Positions 15,430-22,644 of a stretch of DNA of 50,399 nucleotides are shown here, in pieces. This stretch comes from Gammaproteobacteria bacterium. GTDB taxonomy: Bacteria > Pseudomonadota > Gammaproteobacteria > Pseudomonadales > JAUIET01. The position numbers and the translations under genes are program-made. The notes beneath the pieces were generated by a model. That model saw only the letters and a list, made by a program, of their open reading frames with translations, did not search any database and had not been told where the DNA came from. How positions within the stretch are numbered: the stretch's first letter is position 1; each line of letters opens with the position of its first letter. Where the stretch lies: NCBI GenBank assembly GCA_030431775.1, contig JAUIHW010000003.1:173190-223588 (forward strand). Direction: 5' to 3'.

Positions 15430-16933
15430 CTATATCCCCTCCTGACCGGTTTCCCGACAAAGTTTTTTTCAGTAAATCCGCTACCGCTTTTGCCATGAGG
15501 GGTGGAACAGCATTGCCAATTTGCCGGAACCCAGGATTCATGGGACCCTCAAAGACAAAACCATCTGGGAATGATTGAAGGCGTGCAGCCTCACGTACAG
15601 AAATTGTACGGGCTTGATCGCTGTCATAGTGTATATGCGAATAGCTGTCCTTACCCAAATGAGCCATAAGTGTTCTGGCGGGACGATCAGCTTCCATCTT
15701 TCTCCATTTATTGGGAAACTTACCTGGGTCATAAGGAGGTATGTAGTTTTTCTGTTCCTCAATGTACCGCTTTGTTCCCTTTCGCAGTTTTTTACCCTCG
15801 CTTGTTTCAATTTGTTGGAGTCGTTCCTCAAACATCCTATTCGCAAGTGCATGCGCCTCCGGATATTGGTCCCCTGGGCTCATACGTCTAAAAATCTTAT
15901 AGTCCCGGGGAAGATAACGAATAACATGATCCTTTATTACATCATTAGCTTCAAAACCCGGCCAATTTCTCATCAGGTGTTGATATGGGTTCAACTTACC
16001 ATCCTGGGGATAACTAAAATTCCCTACAAATGAGCGCGGCCCTTTTTTCAATTTTTGCTCAGAATCAGATGGAATGATAGGGAGGTCCGAGAGAGCTTGC
16101 TTCGCCGTAACTGCCGGTGTTAGACCTTCGTGCGGTTCAGGCGGGTCGATGTAGTAACGGTTTTCATCAAACAAGTCCACCTTAACTGTTTTGAGCGCCA
16201 CCTGTCGTGACCCGTGATAGCCGCGCGGTAAATCAATCCAGTGACTGGGTTGAGGCAACCAATTACTTACTTTTAATTCCCTACGGTAGGCAATCAGAAA
16301 CATTCTCTCCCTCATCTCTGGTACACCATAATAAACTGCATTCAACATGCTGTAACGAGCATTATATCCAAGGGTCTCAAGAACTTCGCAGACCTCCTCA
16401 GCTATGTTATGCCCCCCGAAATTTAGTACATCAGGCACGTTTTCCATAACAAGTGCAATTGGCCTCAACTCTCTAACATAATCTAGGTATCGAATATATA
16501 AATTACTTCTTGGGTCCTGTAGAAATGCATCGGGATGCTCAGAAACTTCGCGAAGTTTTGCGCGACCGACTCTTGCAAATGCCTGACAAGGTGGACCGCC
16601 TACAATCACATCAATATGAGAATCTTCGCGGCCAATTAGCCCCCAATCTTTAAGCAAATCAGCAGGTTCGGTCTTAGTTATATCCCTCGCCTTGGAGTGA
16701 AGAGAAAATGCCTTCTTGGAAACTTCACGATGGAAGTTTCGAGCATGAGATATTGCGGCTTTTGGATCAAATTCTACCGCGCCCTTAATTTGAAATCCGG
16801 CGGCATGAAATCCGAGAGACAGGCCTCCACATCCCGCAAACAGGTCTAAAACACGAGGCGGACCACCTTCGCTTAGACGGTCAATCTTTTTCTGAATAGT
16901 TGATGTTGTCATGCTGACAAATTTCCCTGTCAT
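15389..16933 (-). CDS. DNA (cytosine-5-)-methyltransferase
   Basis: This 514-aa protein has the ordered C5-methyltransferase motifs. They are I, VLDLFAGCGGLSLGF (28-42); IV, VGGPPCQAFARVGR with nucleophile C116; VI, MENVPDVL (E164); VIII, RERMFLIAY; IX, RPARTLMAH; and X, QIGNAVPPLMAKAVA. The long part between VIII and IX holds the target-recognition domain, whose specificity I cannot read. It transfers a methyl group from S-adenosylmethionine to cytosine C5, protecting host DNA from the partner nuclease. Its start overlaps the regulator gene by 4 bases. ATG 16912 (MTTSTIQ) is an alternative start. Codon use is more AT-rich than in the housekeeping genes, consistent with transfer. Confidence 0.96.
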   Translation of the reverse strand: MTGKFVSMTTSTIQKKIDRLSEGGPPRVLDLFAGCGGLSLGFHAAGFQIKGAVEFDPKAAISHARNFHREVSKKAFSLHSKARDITKTEPADLLKDWGLIGREDSHIDVIVGGPPCQAFARVGRAKLREVSEHPDAFLQDPRSNLYIRYLDYVRELRPIALVMENVPDVLNFGGHNIAEEVCEVLETLGYNARYSMLNAVYYGVPEMRERMFLIAYRRELKVSNWLPQPSHWIDLPRGYHGSRQVALKTVKVDLFDENRYYIDPPEPHEGLTPAVTAKQALSDLPIIPSDSEQKLKKGPRSFVGNFSYPQDGKLNPYQHLMRNWPGFEANDVIKDHVIRYLPRDYKIFRRMSPGDQYPEAHALANRMFEERLQQIETSEGKKLRKGTKRYIEEQKNYIPPYDPGKFPNKWRKMEADRPARTLMAHLGKDSYSHIHYDSDQARTISVREAARLQSFPDGFVFEGPMNPGFRQIGNAVPPLMAKAVADLLKKTLSGNRSGGDIVEAESFVEEAVSV

Positions 16934-17142
16934 GGCTCTATTTGCTTGCTGATTGAATAGGATGCTTCCCTTTCAGCCACTGCGAAGAGCTCTCGTTGAC
17001 GCGCTGACACACTCTCTTCAACATATTTCCGCATGAATGCTCTTAACACCTGGGCGGCACTTTGATCTCGCGCCTGACAGGCATTGACAAAGGCTTGGCG
17101 CAATTCTGGCTCTACTCTGATTCTGAATCCAGCAGTCTTCAT
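16930..17142 (-). CDS. Ribbon-helix-helix regulator heading the restriction-modification operon
   Basis: From ATG 17142 the product is 70 aa, beginning MKTAGFRIRVEPELRQAFVN. The pattern of a basic beta-strand (FRIRV) followed by two helices, ending ACQARDQSAAQVLRAFMRKYVEE, fits a RelB/CopG-type ribbon-helix-helix protein. The frame is open to 17205, but that would start upstream of the promoter -10, so the shorter form is preferred. It overlaps the methyltransferase by 4 bases. Such small regulators can time expression so that methylation precedes cutting, as C proteins do, or act as antitoxins. Inverted repeats at 17146-17155 and 17161-17175 overlap its leader and transcription start. Confidence 0.7.
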   Translation of the reverse strand: MKTAGFRIRVEPELRQAFVNACQARDQSAAQVLRAFMRKYVEESVSARQRELFAVAEREASYSISKQIEP

Positions 17143-17160
17143 GAATGGATATCCAATGGA

Positions 17161-17175
17161 TGCACATTGTGTGCA
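17161..17175. promoter_or_regulatory. Operator candidate at the restriction-modification transcription start
   Basis: TGCACA and TGTGCA are perfectly inverted around TTG. The site lies just downstream of the -10 box at 17177-17182, thus over the expected transcription start. A second palindrome, TGGATATCCA, sits at 17146-17155 close before the start codon. The placement suits autorepression by the ribbon-helix-helix protein. Confidence 0.5.
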
Positions 17176-17176
17176 C

Positions 17177-17205
17177 GTTATACAGCTTCCTGTGAGTAAG
17201 GTCAA
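17177..17205 (-). promoter_or_regulatory. Sigma-70 promoter of the restriction-modification operon
   Basis: Reading leftward, TTGACC (17205-17200), a 17-base spacer and TATAAC (17182-17177) form a near-consensus sigma-70 promoter. Transcription would begin near 17170, giving a leader of about 28 bases before ATG 17142. Confidence 0.6.
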
Positions 17206-17261
17206 CTAGCTCTAGTATATTGATTCGTTCGTGCAGTTTGTGGCTCAGAACCTTTATCCTA

Positions 17262-17387
17262 ATGCCCTTTGGGGGTTATTCACCTCGTGCTGAAGCACTA
17301 AGCCTTGCGGGTAGAAAGGCGGCTCCCGGTGCAGCTCAGCTTCTCAAGTCGGCCGAGATTTTACGCGACCTGTCAGACCGGGTTTGA
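17262..17387 (+). CDS. Doubtful 41-codon reading frame in an intergenic gap
   Basis: The frame begins MPFGGYSPRAEALSLAGRKA and ends EILRDLSDRV. It is more GC-rich and protein-like than the surrounding island DNA. There is no clear ribosome site and I know no match. It may be a relic of a longer gene. The rest of the gap 17206-17630 holds only the restriction-modification promoter and the palindrome at 17527. Confidence 0.2.
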   Translation: MPFGGYSPRAEALSLAGRKAAPGAAQLLKSAEILRDLSDRV

Positions 17388-17526
17388 GCCACTACAAATT
17401 CTCGATATTAGCTATTTTTCTATGATGAGTGTTACTAGCCAACTCTATTCAGAGGCTATTCAGGCTCTTTGGCACCTATCACTAGCAGGTGAGGACAGCA
17501 AGTTCCACCCTATCAAACCTATATAC

Positions 17527-17540
17527 TGCAATTAATTGCA
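17527..17540. promoter_or_regulatory. Second copy of the island palindrome
   Basis: TGCAATTAATTGCA is identical to the core of 12714-12729. A half-site, GCAATTAAT, follows about 28 bases later. It lies between the end of the three-gene operon and the restriction-modification promoter, over 300 bp upstream of the latter. Confidence 0.4.
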
Positions 17541-17630
17541 AGAAATTTTATTTTCGCAATTAATCTCAGTACGTTTGTCCTAATAGGGAGTAGAGTTCAG
17601 GGTTAGCGTCCTGTTCCGGGAGGATCATAA

Positions 17631-18548
17631 TCAACTCTTGAGACCCTTTCTTATCAGAGTGTTCGTGGCAAGGACATTCCTCAGTGCTTTTTCTTCACCA
17701 TCTGCCAAGTTAGTCACTCTGCTAATATCTTGAATCAATTTGTCTATTGCAGCGCTTTGTTTCTGCTCTTCCTTATATCTAACAATTTCTTGAGCACTAT
17801 CAATCTCTGCCTCGTCGACCTCTGAAGTGGATTTCTTTTTGCACTCCTTCTTCAATTCCGTATAAACGGGTTGTGGCAGAATCAAGACGTTGTCCGTAAT
17901 AGGTTCCTCCAATATTTCGTTGAATGACTGTTTATCCTGAACAAACCCTGGATAAAAGTCCCTCGTCCCAACACGAGAATAAAGGTTGCCCACCAGCCAG
18001 CCAAGCTTGGATTTAAAATTATCATCGAGCTGAATGCGTTTTGCGTTGACTAACATTTTATAGTGCTGTTCTGCCTTAAGGGCTATCGACAGATAAAGAA
18101 ACGAACAGCTATTTTCCAACAAACCTTTCTCTGGCCAGCGATGAAGAAAAAAATGCTCTTTATCGTTGTTGTTATACAGCTGTCTTAAGAATTCAGTTAG
18201 CCTAGGCTTCTTATTTATTGGCCAACAATAAAGATCATCGAGTCTGAAAGCATCACTGTCTATCGAAAGTAACGTGCGCTCCAGAGCAGTTCTCAGCGGT
18301 CGTATCGCAGCAATTGTTATGTATCGGCATTTCGGCACTCCGTCGCGAAGCGCTAAATCACAAGATTGGGTCAGAACCTGATAATGCGTATAGTCCTCCT
18401 TAACATAATGAGGATGGATTTCACTCAGCTGTCGAACAATCTCCTCATTTTTTTCAAGAATATCACCCTGATGTAGGTTTTCGCTATCTACCTCATCAGT
18501 GTAGGTAAAATGATTCTGCTGCATGGACGAATCAATATTTTTTCTCAA
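17631..18548 (-). CDS. Uncharacterised 305-aa protein, third gene of unknown operon
   Basis: The protein is soluble, with no signal peptide or membrane segment. A short phrase, LHQGDILEKNEEIV (25-38), is followed by YQVLTQSCDLALRDG near residues 56-70. The GDI...TQSCDL combination looks like a structural or catalytic signature, and I recall similar GDI/SQTCDI phrases in other uncharacterised bacterial proteins. The middle is rich in aromatic and charged residues (LYCWPINKK, FFLHRWPEKGLL). The C-terminal quarter (about 235-305) is charged and probably helical or coiled. Its start overlaps the preceding 87-aa gene by 4 bases. I do not assign a function. Confidence 0.75.
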   Translation of the reverse strand: MRKNIDSSMQQNHFTYTDEVDSENLHQGDILEKNEEIVRQLSEIHPHYVKEDYTHYQVLTQSCDLALRDGVPKCRYITIAAIRPLRTALERTLLSIDSDAFRLDDLYCWPINKKPRLTEFLRQLYNNNDKEHFFLHRWPEKGLLENSCSFLYLSIALKAEQHYKMLVNAKRIQLDDNFKSKLGWLVGNLYSRVGTRDFYPGFVQDKQSFNEILEEPITDNVLILPQPVYTELKKECKKKSTSEVDEAEIDSAQEIVRYKEEQKQSAAIDKLIQDISRVTNLADGEEKALRNVLATNTLIRKGLKS

Positions 18549-18808
18549 TATCGGCCATATTTTTCATTTAACTTCCTAGCACGTTGCGCGAGCTTACTAG
18601 AGCTATAGTGCTTTGCTTGGAGCACACTAGCGTTTGCCTCTCCCTTTAAAGCGTGTTTTATGACTTGCGAGTATTTTGCATTCTGCCCACTTTGGCTGGA
18701 AGAACTTGGACTCTCTTTGGAGTTATACGACGTTGCAACGTATTTGCTCTCGTTTCCCTTAGAAGCCGAAAAAGAACCCGTAGAACCATTACTGGTATTA
18801 ACCATCAA
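18545..18808 (-). CDS. Uncharacterised 87-aa Ser/Asn-rich protein, second gene of unknown operon
   Basis: The first half is low-complexity, rich in Ser, Asn, Gly and Lys (NTSNGSTGSFSASKGNES). The second half is a basic helical segment (YSQVIKHALKGEANASVLQA, then SKLAQRARKLNEKYGRY). It overlaps both neighbours by exactly 4 bases, so the three genes are translationally coupled. A flexible linker with a helical binding segment is typical of an adaptor or small regulatory partner, but that is inference. I recognise no family. Confidence 0.65.
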   Translation of the reverse strand: MMVNTSNGSTGSFSASKGNESKYVATSYNSKESPSSSSQSGQNAKYSQVIKHALKGEANASVLQAKHYSSSKLAQRARKLNEKYGRY

Positions 18809-19452
18809 CTTGCTTCCTCTTCAATATCGTCTATCGATTTGTTGAACACTGCACGCAAAAATTCTTCCGTTCTGTCGTACCAATAGGCACCATCACGGTC
18901 ACCTAAAAGACTCAGCGCTACAGCAGTCTCTGTAGCTTCGAAATGATAATTAAACTTTAGAATAGTCTTATCCGGATCATAGCCAACTGTTAGATTCAAT
19001 GATCCGCCGTCAGTTAGACCGTATGAACGTGTAATGCTTGTATGCTTTAAATGAAAAGTATCGCTGTCGATTCGACCATTATCTTCGAAGCTATAGAGAT
19101 TACGTATTTCGGTATCGCCCTCATCAGAAAACCCCAAGTTAAACCCTAGTGCTCGAATCGGTGTATGTTCGAGAAGATCCAGTGAGTTCTTAACAAATAG
19201 GATAGCTTGATTAAGACCATCTGGGGAGTATTCGCCAGCATAGGCTTCAATCCTACTACTTTGAACATGAATATCTAAACTATCGACCTTAACTTTGATT
19301 GGTAGACTAGGGTCCCCAACCGGGAACATCATTTCTATTTGTTTACCTGGTTCACCAAATACCTTATCTGCAATCCAATCGGGGGAAGTGAAAATAGATT
19401 GGTTCCAGCTTCCAACGACCACCACAGAGAAAGTGCTAGGTTCCGGTTTCAT
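18805..19452 (-). CDS. Uncharacterised 215-aa protein, first gene of unknown operon
   Basis: The protein begins MKPEPSTFSVVVVGSWNQSI and continues FTSPDWIADKVF. It is rich in predicted beta-strands (IKVKVDSLDIHV, SLNLTVGYDPD, LKFNYHFEATET) and ends with an acidic tail (DDIEEEAS). There is no signal peptide or membrane helix. The pattern suggests a compact alpha/beta or beta-sandwich fold. I cannot place it in a family. It leads a leftward three-gene operon with 4-base overlaps and is closest to the tRNA junction. A plausible promoter lies 20-46 bp upstream. Confidence 0.75.
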   Translation of the reverse strand: MKPEPSTFSVVVVGSWNQSIFTSPDWIADKVFGEPGKQIEMMFPVGDPSLPIKVKVDSLDIHVQSSRIEAYAGEYSPDGLNQAILFVKNSLDLLEHTPIRALGFNLGFSDEGDTEIRNLYSFEDNGRIDSDTFHLKHTSITRSYGLTDGGSLNLTVGYDPDKTILKFNYHFEATETAVALSLLGDRDGAYWYDRTEEFLRAVFNKSIDDIEEEAS

Positions 19453-19470
19453 ACACGTCTATTCGCATTA

Positions 19471-19498
19471 TTTATATAAGTCGCGTTCTTTCGATCAA
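19471..19498 (-). promoter_or_regulatory. Promoter candidate for the three-gene unknown operon
   Basis: Leftward, TTGATC (19498-19493), a 16-base spacer and TATAAA (19476-19471) lie just upstream of the start at 19452. The leader would be only about a dozen bases. Confidence 0.4.
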
Positions 19499-19600
19499 TC
19501 ACTAAGAAGTTTAACACTGGTAGATAATGATATGAAGTCTCCCAAAAGTGTCCCGTAATGTAAAACAAGCACTCTATCTCGAAAAAAAACACCTTATAAA

Positions 19601-19647
19601 TGGTGGGTCCGGACAGACTCGAACTGTCGACCTGCCGATTATGAGTC
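19601..19647 (-). repeat. Proximal attachment-site copy inside the intact tRNA-Met
   Basis: Exact 47-bp match to 12189-12235. See the island entry. Because the copy on this side keeps the tRNA whole, integration did not destroy the gene. Confidence 0.9.
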
Positions 19648-19677
19648 GGATGCTCTAACCAACTGAGCTACGGACCC
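19601..19677 (-). tRNA. tRNA-Met (CAT), intact
   Basis: The minus strand reads GGGTCCGTAGCTCAGTTGGT at the 5' end, then an anticodon arm with loop CTCATAA (anticodon CAT). A T-arm with TTCGAGT follows, and the acceptor ends CGGACCC-A-CCA. All four stems pair. The CAT anticodon with this body fits elongator tRNA-Met rather than the initiator. A lysidine-modified Ile tRNA is less likely by overall similarity. CCA is encoded. A -10-like TACAAT lies at 19697-19692, followed by a GC-rich discriminator. The island junction lies within the gene. An eight-T run on the transcribed strand (19589-19582) follows the 3' end and may end transcription. Confidence 0.95.
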
Positions 19678-19783
19678 CACTAAGGACGCGCATTGTAATG
19701 GGGATTCTGAACAGATAAAAGCTTTGTGCTGTCATGGATCTGAAATAATGTACTAATATGCTGCGCCGATTAATTCGCAGCCA

Positions 19784-20647
19784 ATGCCCATGCTAGCCAA
19801 ACATTCTGAACAGGACGTTTACCGCTACGTTAAAGAGAAGCCTCGCATCTCTTATGTACAGCCGGAAGACCCATGGATTAACCGCCAGCTGATGTCCAAG
19901 CTCGAACTGATGTTCGGTCGTTCCAAAATAGAAAACGTTTACCATCGCCTCAAAGAAGAGCCGTTTGACATCGTGCGCTTCTTCGAGTCGGCGCTGTATG
20001 AAGGCAATATCAAGCCCGATTACGATCAAGCCAGCCTGAACGCCATTCCAAAGCAGGGCCCGCTGGTGTTTGTGGCCAACCACCCCTTTGGCATTGTTGA
20101 CGGTGTGGTCATGTGTGATATCGCGGCGAAAACCCGCGGTGACTTCCGGGTTATGTTGCACGCCCTGCTCTGTCAGGACCGGGAGCTGGCACCGTACTTC
20201 ATACCGATTGATTTCACCAACAGCAAAGAGGCGCTGCGTAACAACATCCATGCCAAGCGACGGGCTCTGAGCGACCTGGCAAAAGGTATCCCGATCATTA
20301 TCTTCCCGTCAGGCATGGTCAGCACGGCCAACAAATTCGGCTTTGGGCCGGTGAATGAGGCGCCGTGGACCACCTTTGCCGCCAAGCTGATTCGCGAAGC
20401 CCAGGCCACGGTGGTGCCGGTGCATTTTGAGGGGCGCAACAGCCGGCTGTTTCATGTGGCTTCGCACATTGCCGAGCCGCTCCGAATGGCGCTGCTGGTA
20501 CGCGAAGCATTGAAAAAGTTCAACAAAGTACTGGACGTCACCATCGGCTCGCCGCTGCACTGGGAGCAAATGCAGGACCTCGATGGCCGAAGAGCGCTAA
20601 CGGATTTTCTGTACGCTACTGTGCAGCATTTAGGCAAACGGAGCTAA
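19784..20647 (+). CDS. Lysophospholipid acyltransferase family (PlsC/hemolysin-like) protein
   Basis: This 287-aa protein has the acyltransferase block FVANHPFGIVDGVV (about residues 95-108), with His and Asp five residues apart as in the NHPxGxxDG branch. A second block, IIIFPSGMVST (about 168-178), stands in for the FPEG substrate motif. A third is ATVVPVHFEGRNSRLF. Members transfer acyl groups from ACP or CoA to lyso-lipids, including ornithine lipids, at the inner membrane face. No transmembrane helix is evident. It is the first gene right of the tRNA and convergent with rpoD, only 12 bp from its stop. The precise acceptor is uncertain. Confidence 0.82.
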   Translation: MPMLAKHSEQDVYRYVKEKPRISYVQPEDPWINRQLMSKLELMFGRSKIENVYHRLKEEPFDIVRFFESALYEGNIKPDYDQASLNAIPKQGPLVFVANHPFGIVDGVVMCDIAAKTRGDFRVMLHALLCQDRELAPYFIPIDFTNSKEALRNNIHAKRRALSDLAKGIPIIIFPSGMVSTANKFGFGPVNEAPWTTFAAKLIREAQATVVPVHFEGRNSRLFHVASHIAEPLRMALLVREALKKFNKVLDVTIGSPLHWEQMQDLDGRRALTDFLYATVQHLGKRS

Positions 20648-20659
20648 GCAAACCACACT

Positions 20660-22474
20660 TCAGTCATCCAGAAAGCTTCGCAGGTGGTCCGAACGGCTGG
20701 GGTGGCGTAGCTTACGCAGGGCTTTTGCCTCAATCTGACGAATCCGCTCGCGGGTCACATCAAACTGCTTGCCCACCTCTTCCAACGTATGGTCGGTGTT
20801 CATATCTATACCAAAGCGCATGCGCAGAACCTTGGATTCACGCGCGGTCAAGCCGGCCAGCACCTCGCGAGTGGACTCCTCCAGGCCGATTCCGGTAGCA
20901 GAATCCACCGGTGACACAATGGTGGTGTCTTCGATGAAATCACCCAGGTGGGAATCTTCATCATCACCGATCGGGGTTTCCATGGAAATTGGCTCTTTGG
21001 CGATTTTCAACACCTTGCGCACCTTGTCTTCCGGCATTTCCATGCGCTCGCCAAGCTCTTCCGGAGTTGGCTCACGGCCCATTTCCTGCAGCATTTGCCG
21101 GGATATGCGGTTCAGCTTGTTGATGGTCTCAATCATATGCACCGGAATTCGAATGGTGCGTGCCTGATCGGCGATTGAGCGGGTAATGGCTTGGCGAATC
21201 CACCAGGTGGCGTAGGTGGAAAACTTGTAGCCACGACGGTATTCAAACTTGTCCACCGCTTTCATCAGGCCGATATTGCCTTCCTGAATCAGGTCAAGGA
21301 ATTGCAAGCCGCGATTGGTGTATTTCTTGGCGATTGAAATTACCAGGCGCAGGTTGGCCTCTACCATTTCTTTCTTGGCGCGCCGCATACGGGCATCACC
21401 GAGTGACATTCGTCGGTTGATTTCCTTAATGTCGCTGATTTCCAGTTGCGCTTCTTCGGCAATTGATACCAGGTGCTTTTGCGCGCGAAGCACTTCGGGC
21501 TTTTGTTGGGTCAGCGCCGATGCAATGGGCTTGTGTTTTTTGATCTGCTCATCAAGCCAGCCCAGGTCAGTTTCCCTGCCTTGAAACGACTGCAAAAACT
21601 GTTTACGGTCGAGGCCAGCCACACGTACGCACAGCTTCATGATAGTGCGTTCCTGGCGGCGGATGTCGGCAACGGCATCGCGAACAGTATCACCCAAGGG
21701 GTCGAGTTGCTTGGGCGTCAACTTAAAAAACTTGAACAGTTCAGCACGCGCTGTCAGTTCTTTCTGCGCCTGCTTGCTGCCGCGGTCGTGTTTTTCCAGC
21801 ACCTTCAGAGTTTTCTTGTGCTGCTTGCGCAATGCATCAAAGCGTTCCTTCGCCTCCACAGGGTCTGGGCCATTATCCTTGGCATCATCATCGTCGTCAT
21901 CTTTCTTTTTTTCCGCCTCCGCGGCAGAAATTTGATTCGCAGATGGTACGGTTTCCATCGGATCGAGGTAACCGGTCAAAATGTCCGCCAAACGGCGCTC
22001 ACCTTGTTGTACCAGATCGTACTCAGCCAGCAGACGGTCAACAATACCCGGATAGGCTGACAAGGCAGCCATCGATTCCCGAATACCTTCCTCAATACGC
22101 TTGGCAATCACAATTTCACCTTCGCGCGTCAGCAGCTCCACGGTGCCCATTTCCCGCATGTACATGCGCACTGGGTCAGTGGTTCGGCCCACCTCGGTTT
22201 CCACCGCGGCCAATGCTGCAGCCGCCTCTGCGGCGGCAATCTCATCGGCTGATTCGTCTTCATTCATCAGCAGCTGATCAGCTTCCGGCGCCTCTTCAAA
22301 GACCTGAATGCCCAGGTCATTGATCATTTGAATGATGTCTTCTACCTGATCTGGATCGGCGATGTCTTCCGGCAGGTGATCGTTGACTTCCGCGTAGGTC
22401 AGGTAGCCCTGCTCTTTGCCGCGTGAAATCAGTTCGCGAAGCCGGGATTTTTGTTTAGCTGCTGCATTCGCCAT
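20660..22474 (-). CDS. rpoD: RNA polymerase primary sigma factor (sigma-70)
   Basis: ATG 22474 gives a 604-aa protein beginning [20 protein letters not shown], as RpoD proteins do. The frame is open 15 codons further, but those look non-coding. Region 1.1 contains [20 protein letters not shown]. Region 1.2 is [21 protein letters not shown] large acidic non-conserved region follows (a DDDDDD run near residue 200). Region 2 contains [20 protein letters not shown] and [20 protein letters not shown]. Region 4 has the helix-turn-helix [20 protein letters not shown]. It directs transcription of housekeeping genes. It is last in the rpsU-yqeY-dnaG-rpoD macromolecular synthesis operon, with an internal promoter in the 170-bp gap after dnaG. 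Confidence 0.98.
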   Translation of the reverse strand: MANAAAKQKSRLRELISRGKEQGYLTYAEVNDHLPEDIADPDQVEDIIQMINDLGIQVFEEAPEADQLLMNEDESADEIAAAEAAAALAAVETEVGRTTDPVRMYMREMGTVELLTREGEIVIAKRIEEGIRESMAALSAYPGIVDRLLAEYDLVQQGERRLADILTGYLDPMETVPSANQISAAEAEKKKDDDDDDAKDNGPDPVEAKERFDALRKQHKKTLKVLEKHDRGSKQAQKELTARAELFKFFKLTPKQLDPLGDTVRDAVADIRRQERTIMKLCVRVAGLDRKQFLQSFQGRETDLGWLDEQIKKHKPIASALTQQKPEVLRAQKHLVSIAEEAQLEISDIKEINRRMSLGDARMRRAKKEMVEANLRLVISIAKKYTNRGLQFLDLIQEGNIGLMKAVDKFEYRRGYKFSTYATWWIRQAITRSIADQARTIRIPVHMIETINKLNRISRQMLQEMGREPTPEELGERMEMPEDKVRKVLKIAKEPISMETPIGDDEDSHLGDFIEDTTIVSPVDSATGIGLEESTREVLAGLTARESKVLRMRFGIDMNTDHTLEEVGKQFDVTRERIRQIEAKALRKLRHPSRSDHLRSFLDD

Positions 22475-22534
22475 AAATTTTGTCGTTCCAAAATGCGCAG
22501 GATACAGCCCTGCGAGCAAGAAAGTTAGCCGGCT

Positions 22535-22540
22535 ATTATA
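22535..22540 (-). promoter_or_regulatory. -10 box of an internal rpoD promoter
   Basis: A consensus TATAAT reads leftward in the gap between dnaG and rpoD, 60 bp before the rpoD start. The matching -35 (around TAGATA) is weak. An ATAAAT/ATTTAT inverted repeat lies between them. Internal rpoD promoters are usual in this operon. Confidence 0.4.
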
Positions 22541-22644
22541 ATCGATAAATGCGTGATTTATCTACAAAAATAAGGGTGGCGTCTGAATAGTTTGGCAGTT
22601 TTGCGATCTTCACCGGTGTATAGATGGAGGCCAAGTCGAAAAGT

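Larger units (their letters stand above)
12189..19647. mobile_element. Genomic island integrated in the tRNA-Met 3' end
   Basis: The island is bounded by an exact 47-bp direct repeat, 12189-12235 and 19601-19647. The repeat is the anticodon-loop-to-CCA part of the tRNA-Met gene, the usual target of tyrosine-recombinase islands. One element length is 7412 bp. By eye it is more AT-rich than the flanks, and it contains no genes of the syntenic core. Contents: a possible integrase tail relic, a 95-aa orphan, a GIY-YIG nuclease, vsr, a nuclease, a 5-methylcytosine methyltransferase, a ribbon-helix-helix regulator and a three-gene unknown operon. No complete recombinase is present, so it would need help from outside to move. 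Confidence 0.85.

Noticed and set aside
20647-20660. Search for a terminator between the acyltransferase gene and rpoD
   Set aside because: Only 12 bp separate the two convergent stops, and no hairpin with a T-run is present.
22475-22519. 15-codon extension of rpoD upstream of ATG 22474
   Set aside because: RpoD proteins begin at the chosen Met. The extension overlaps the likely promoter leader and has no conserved residues.
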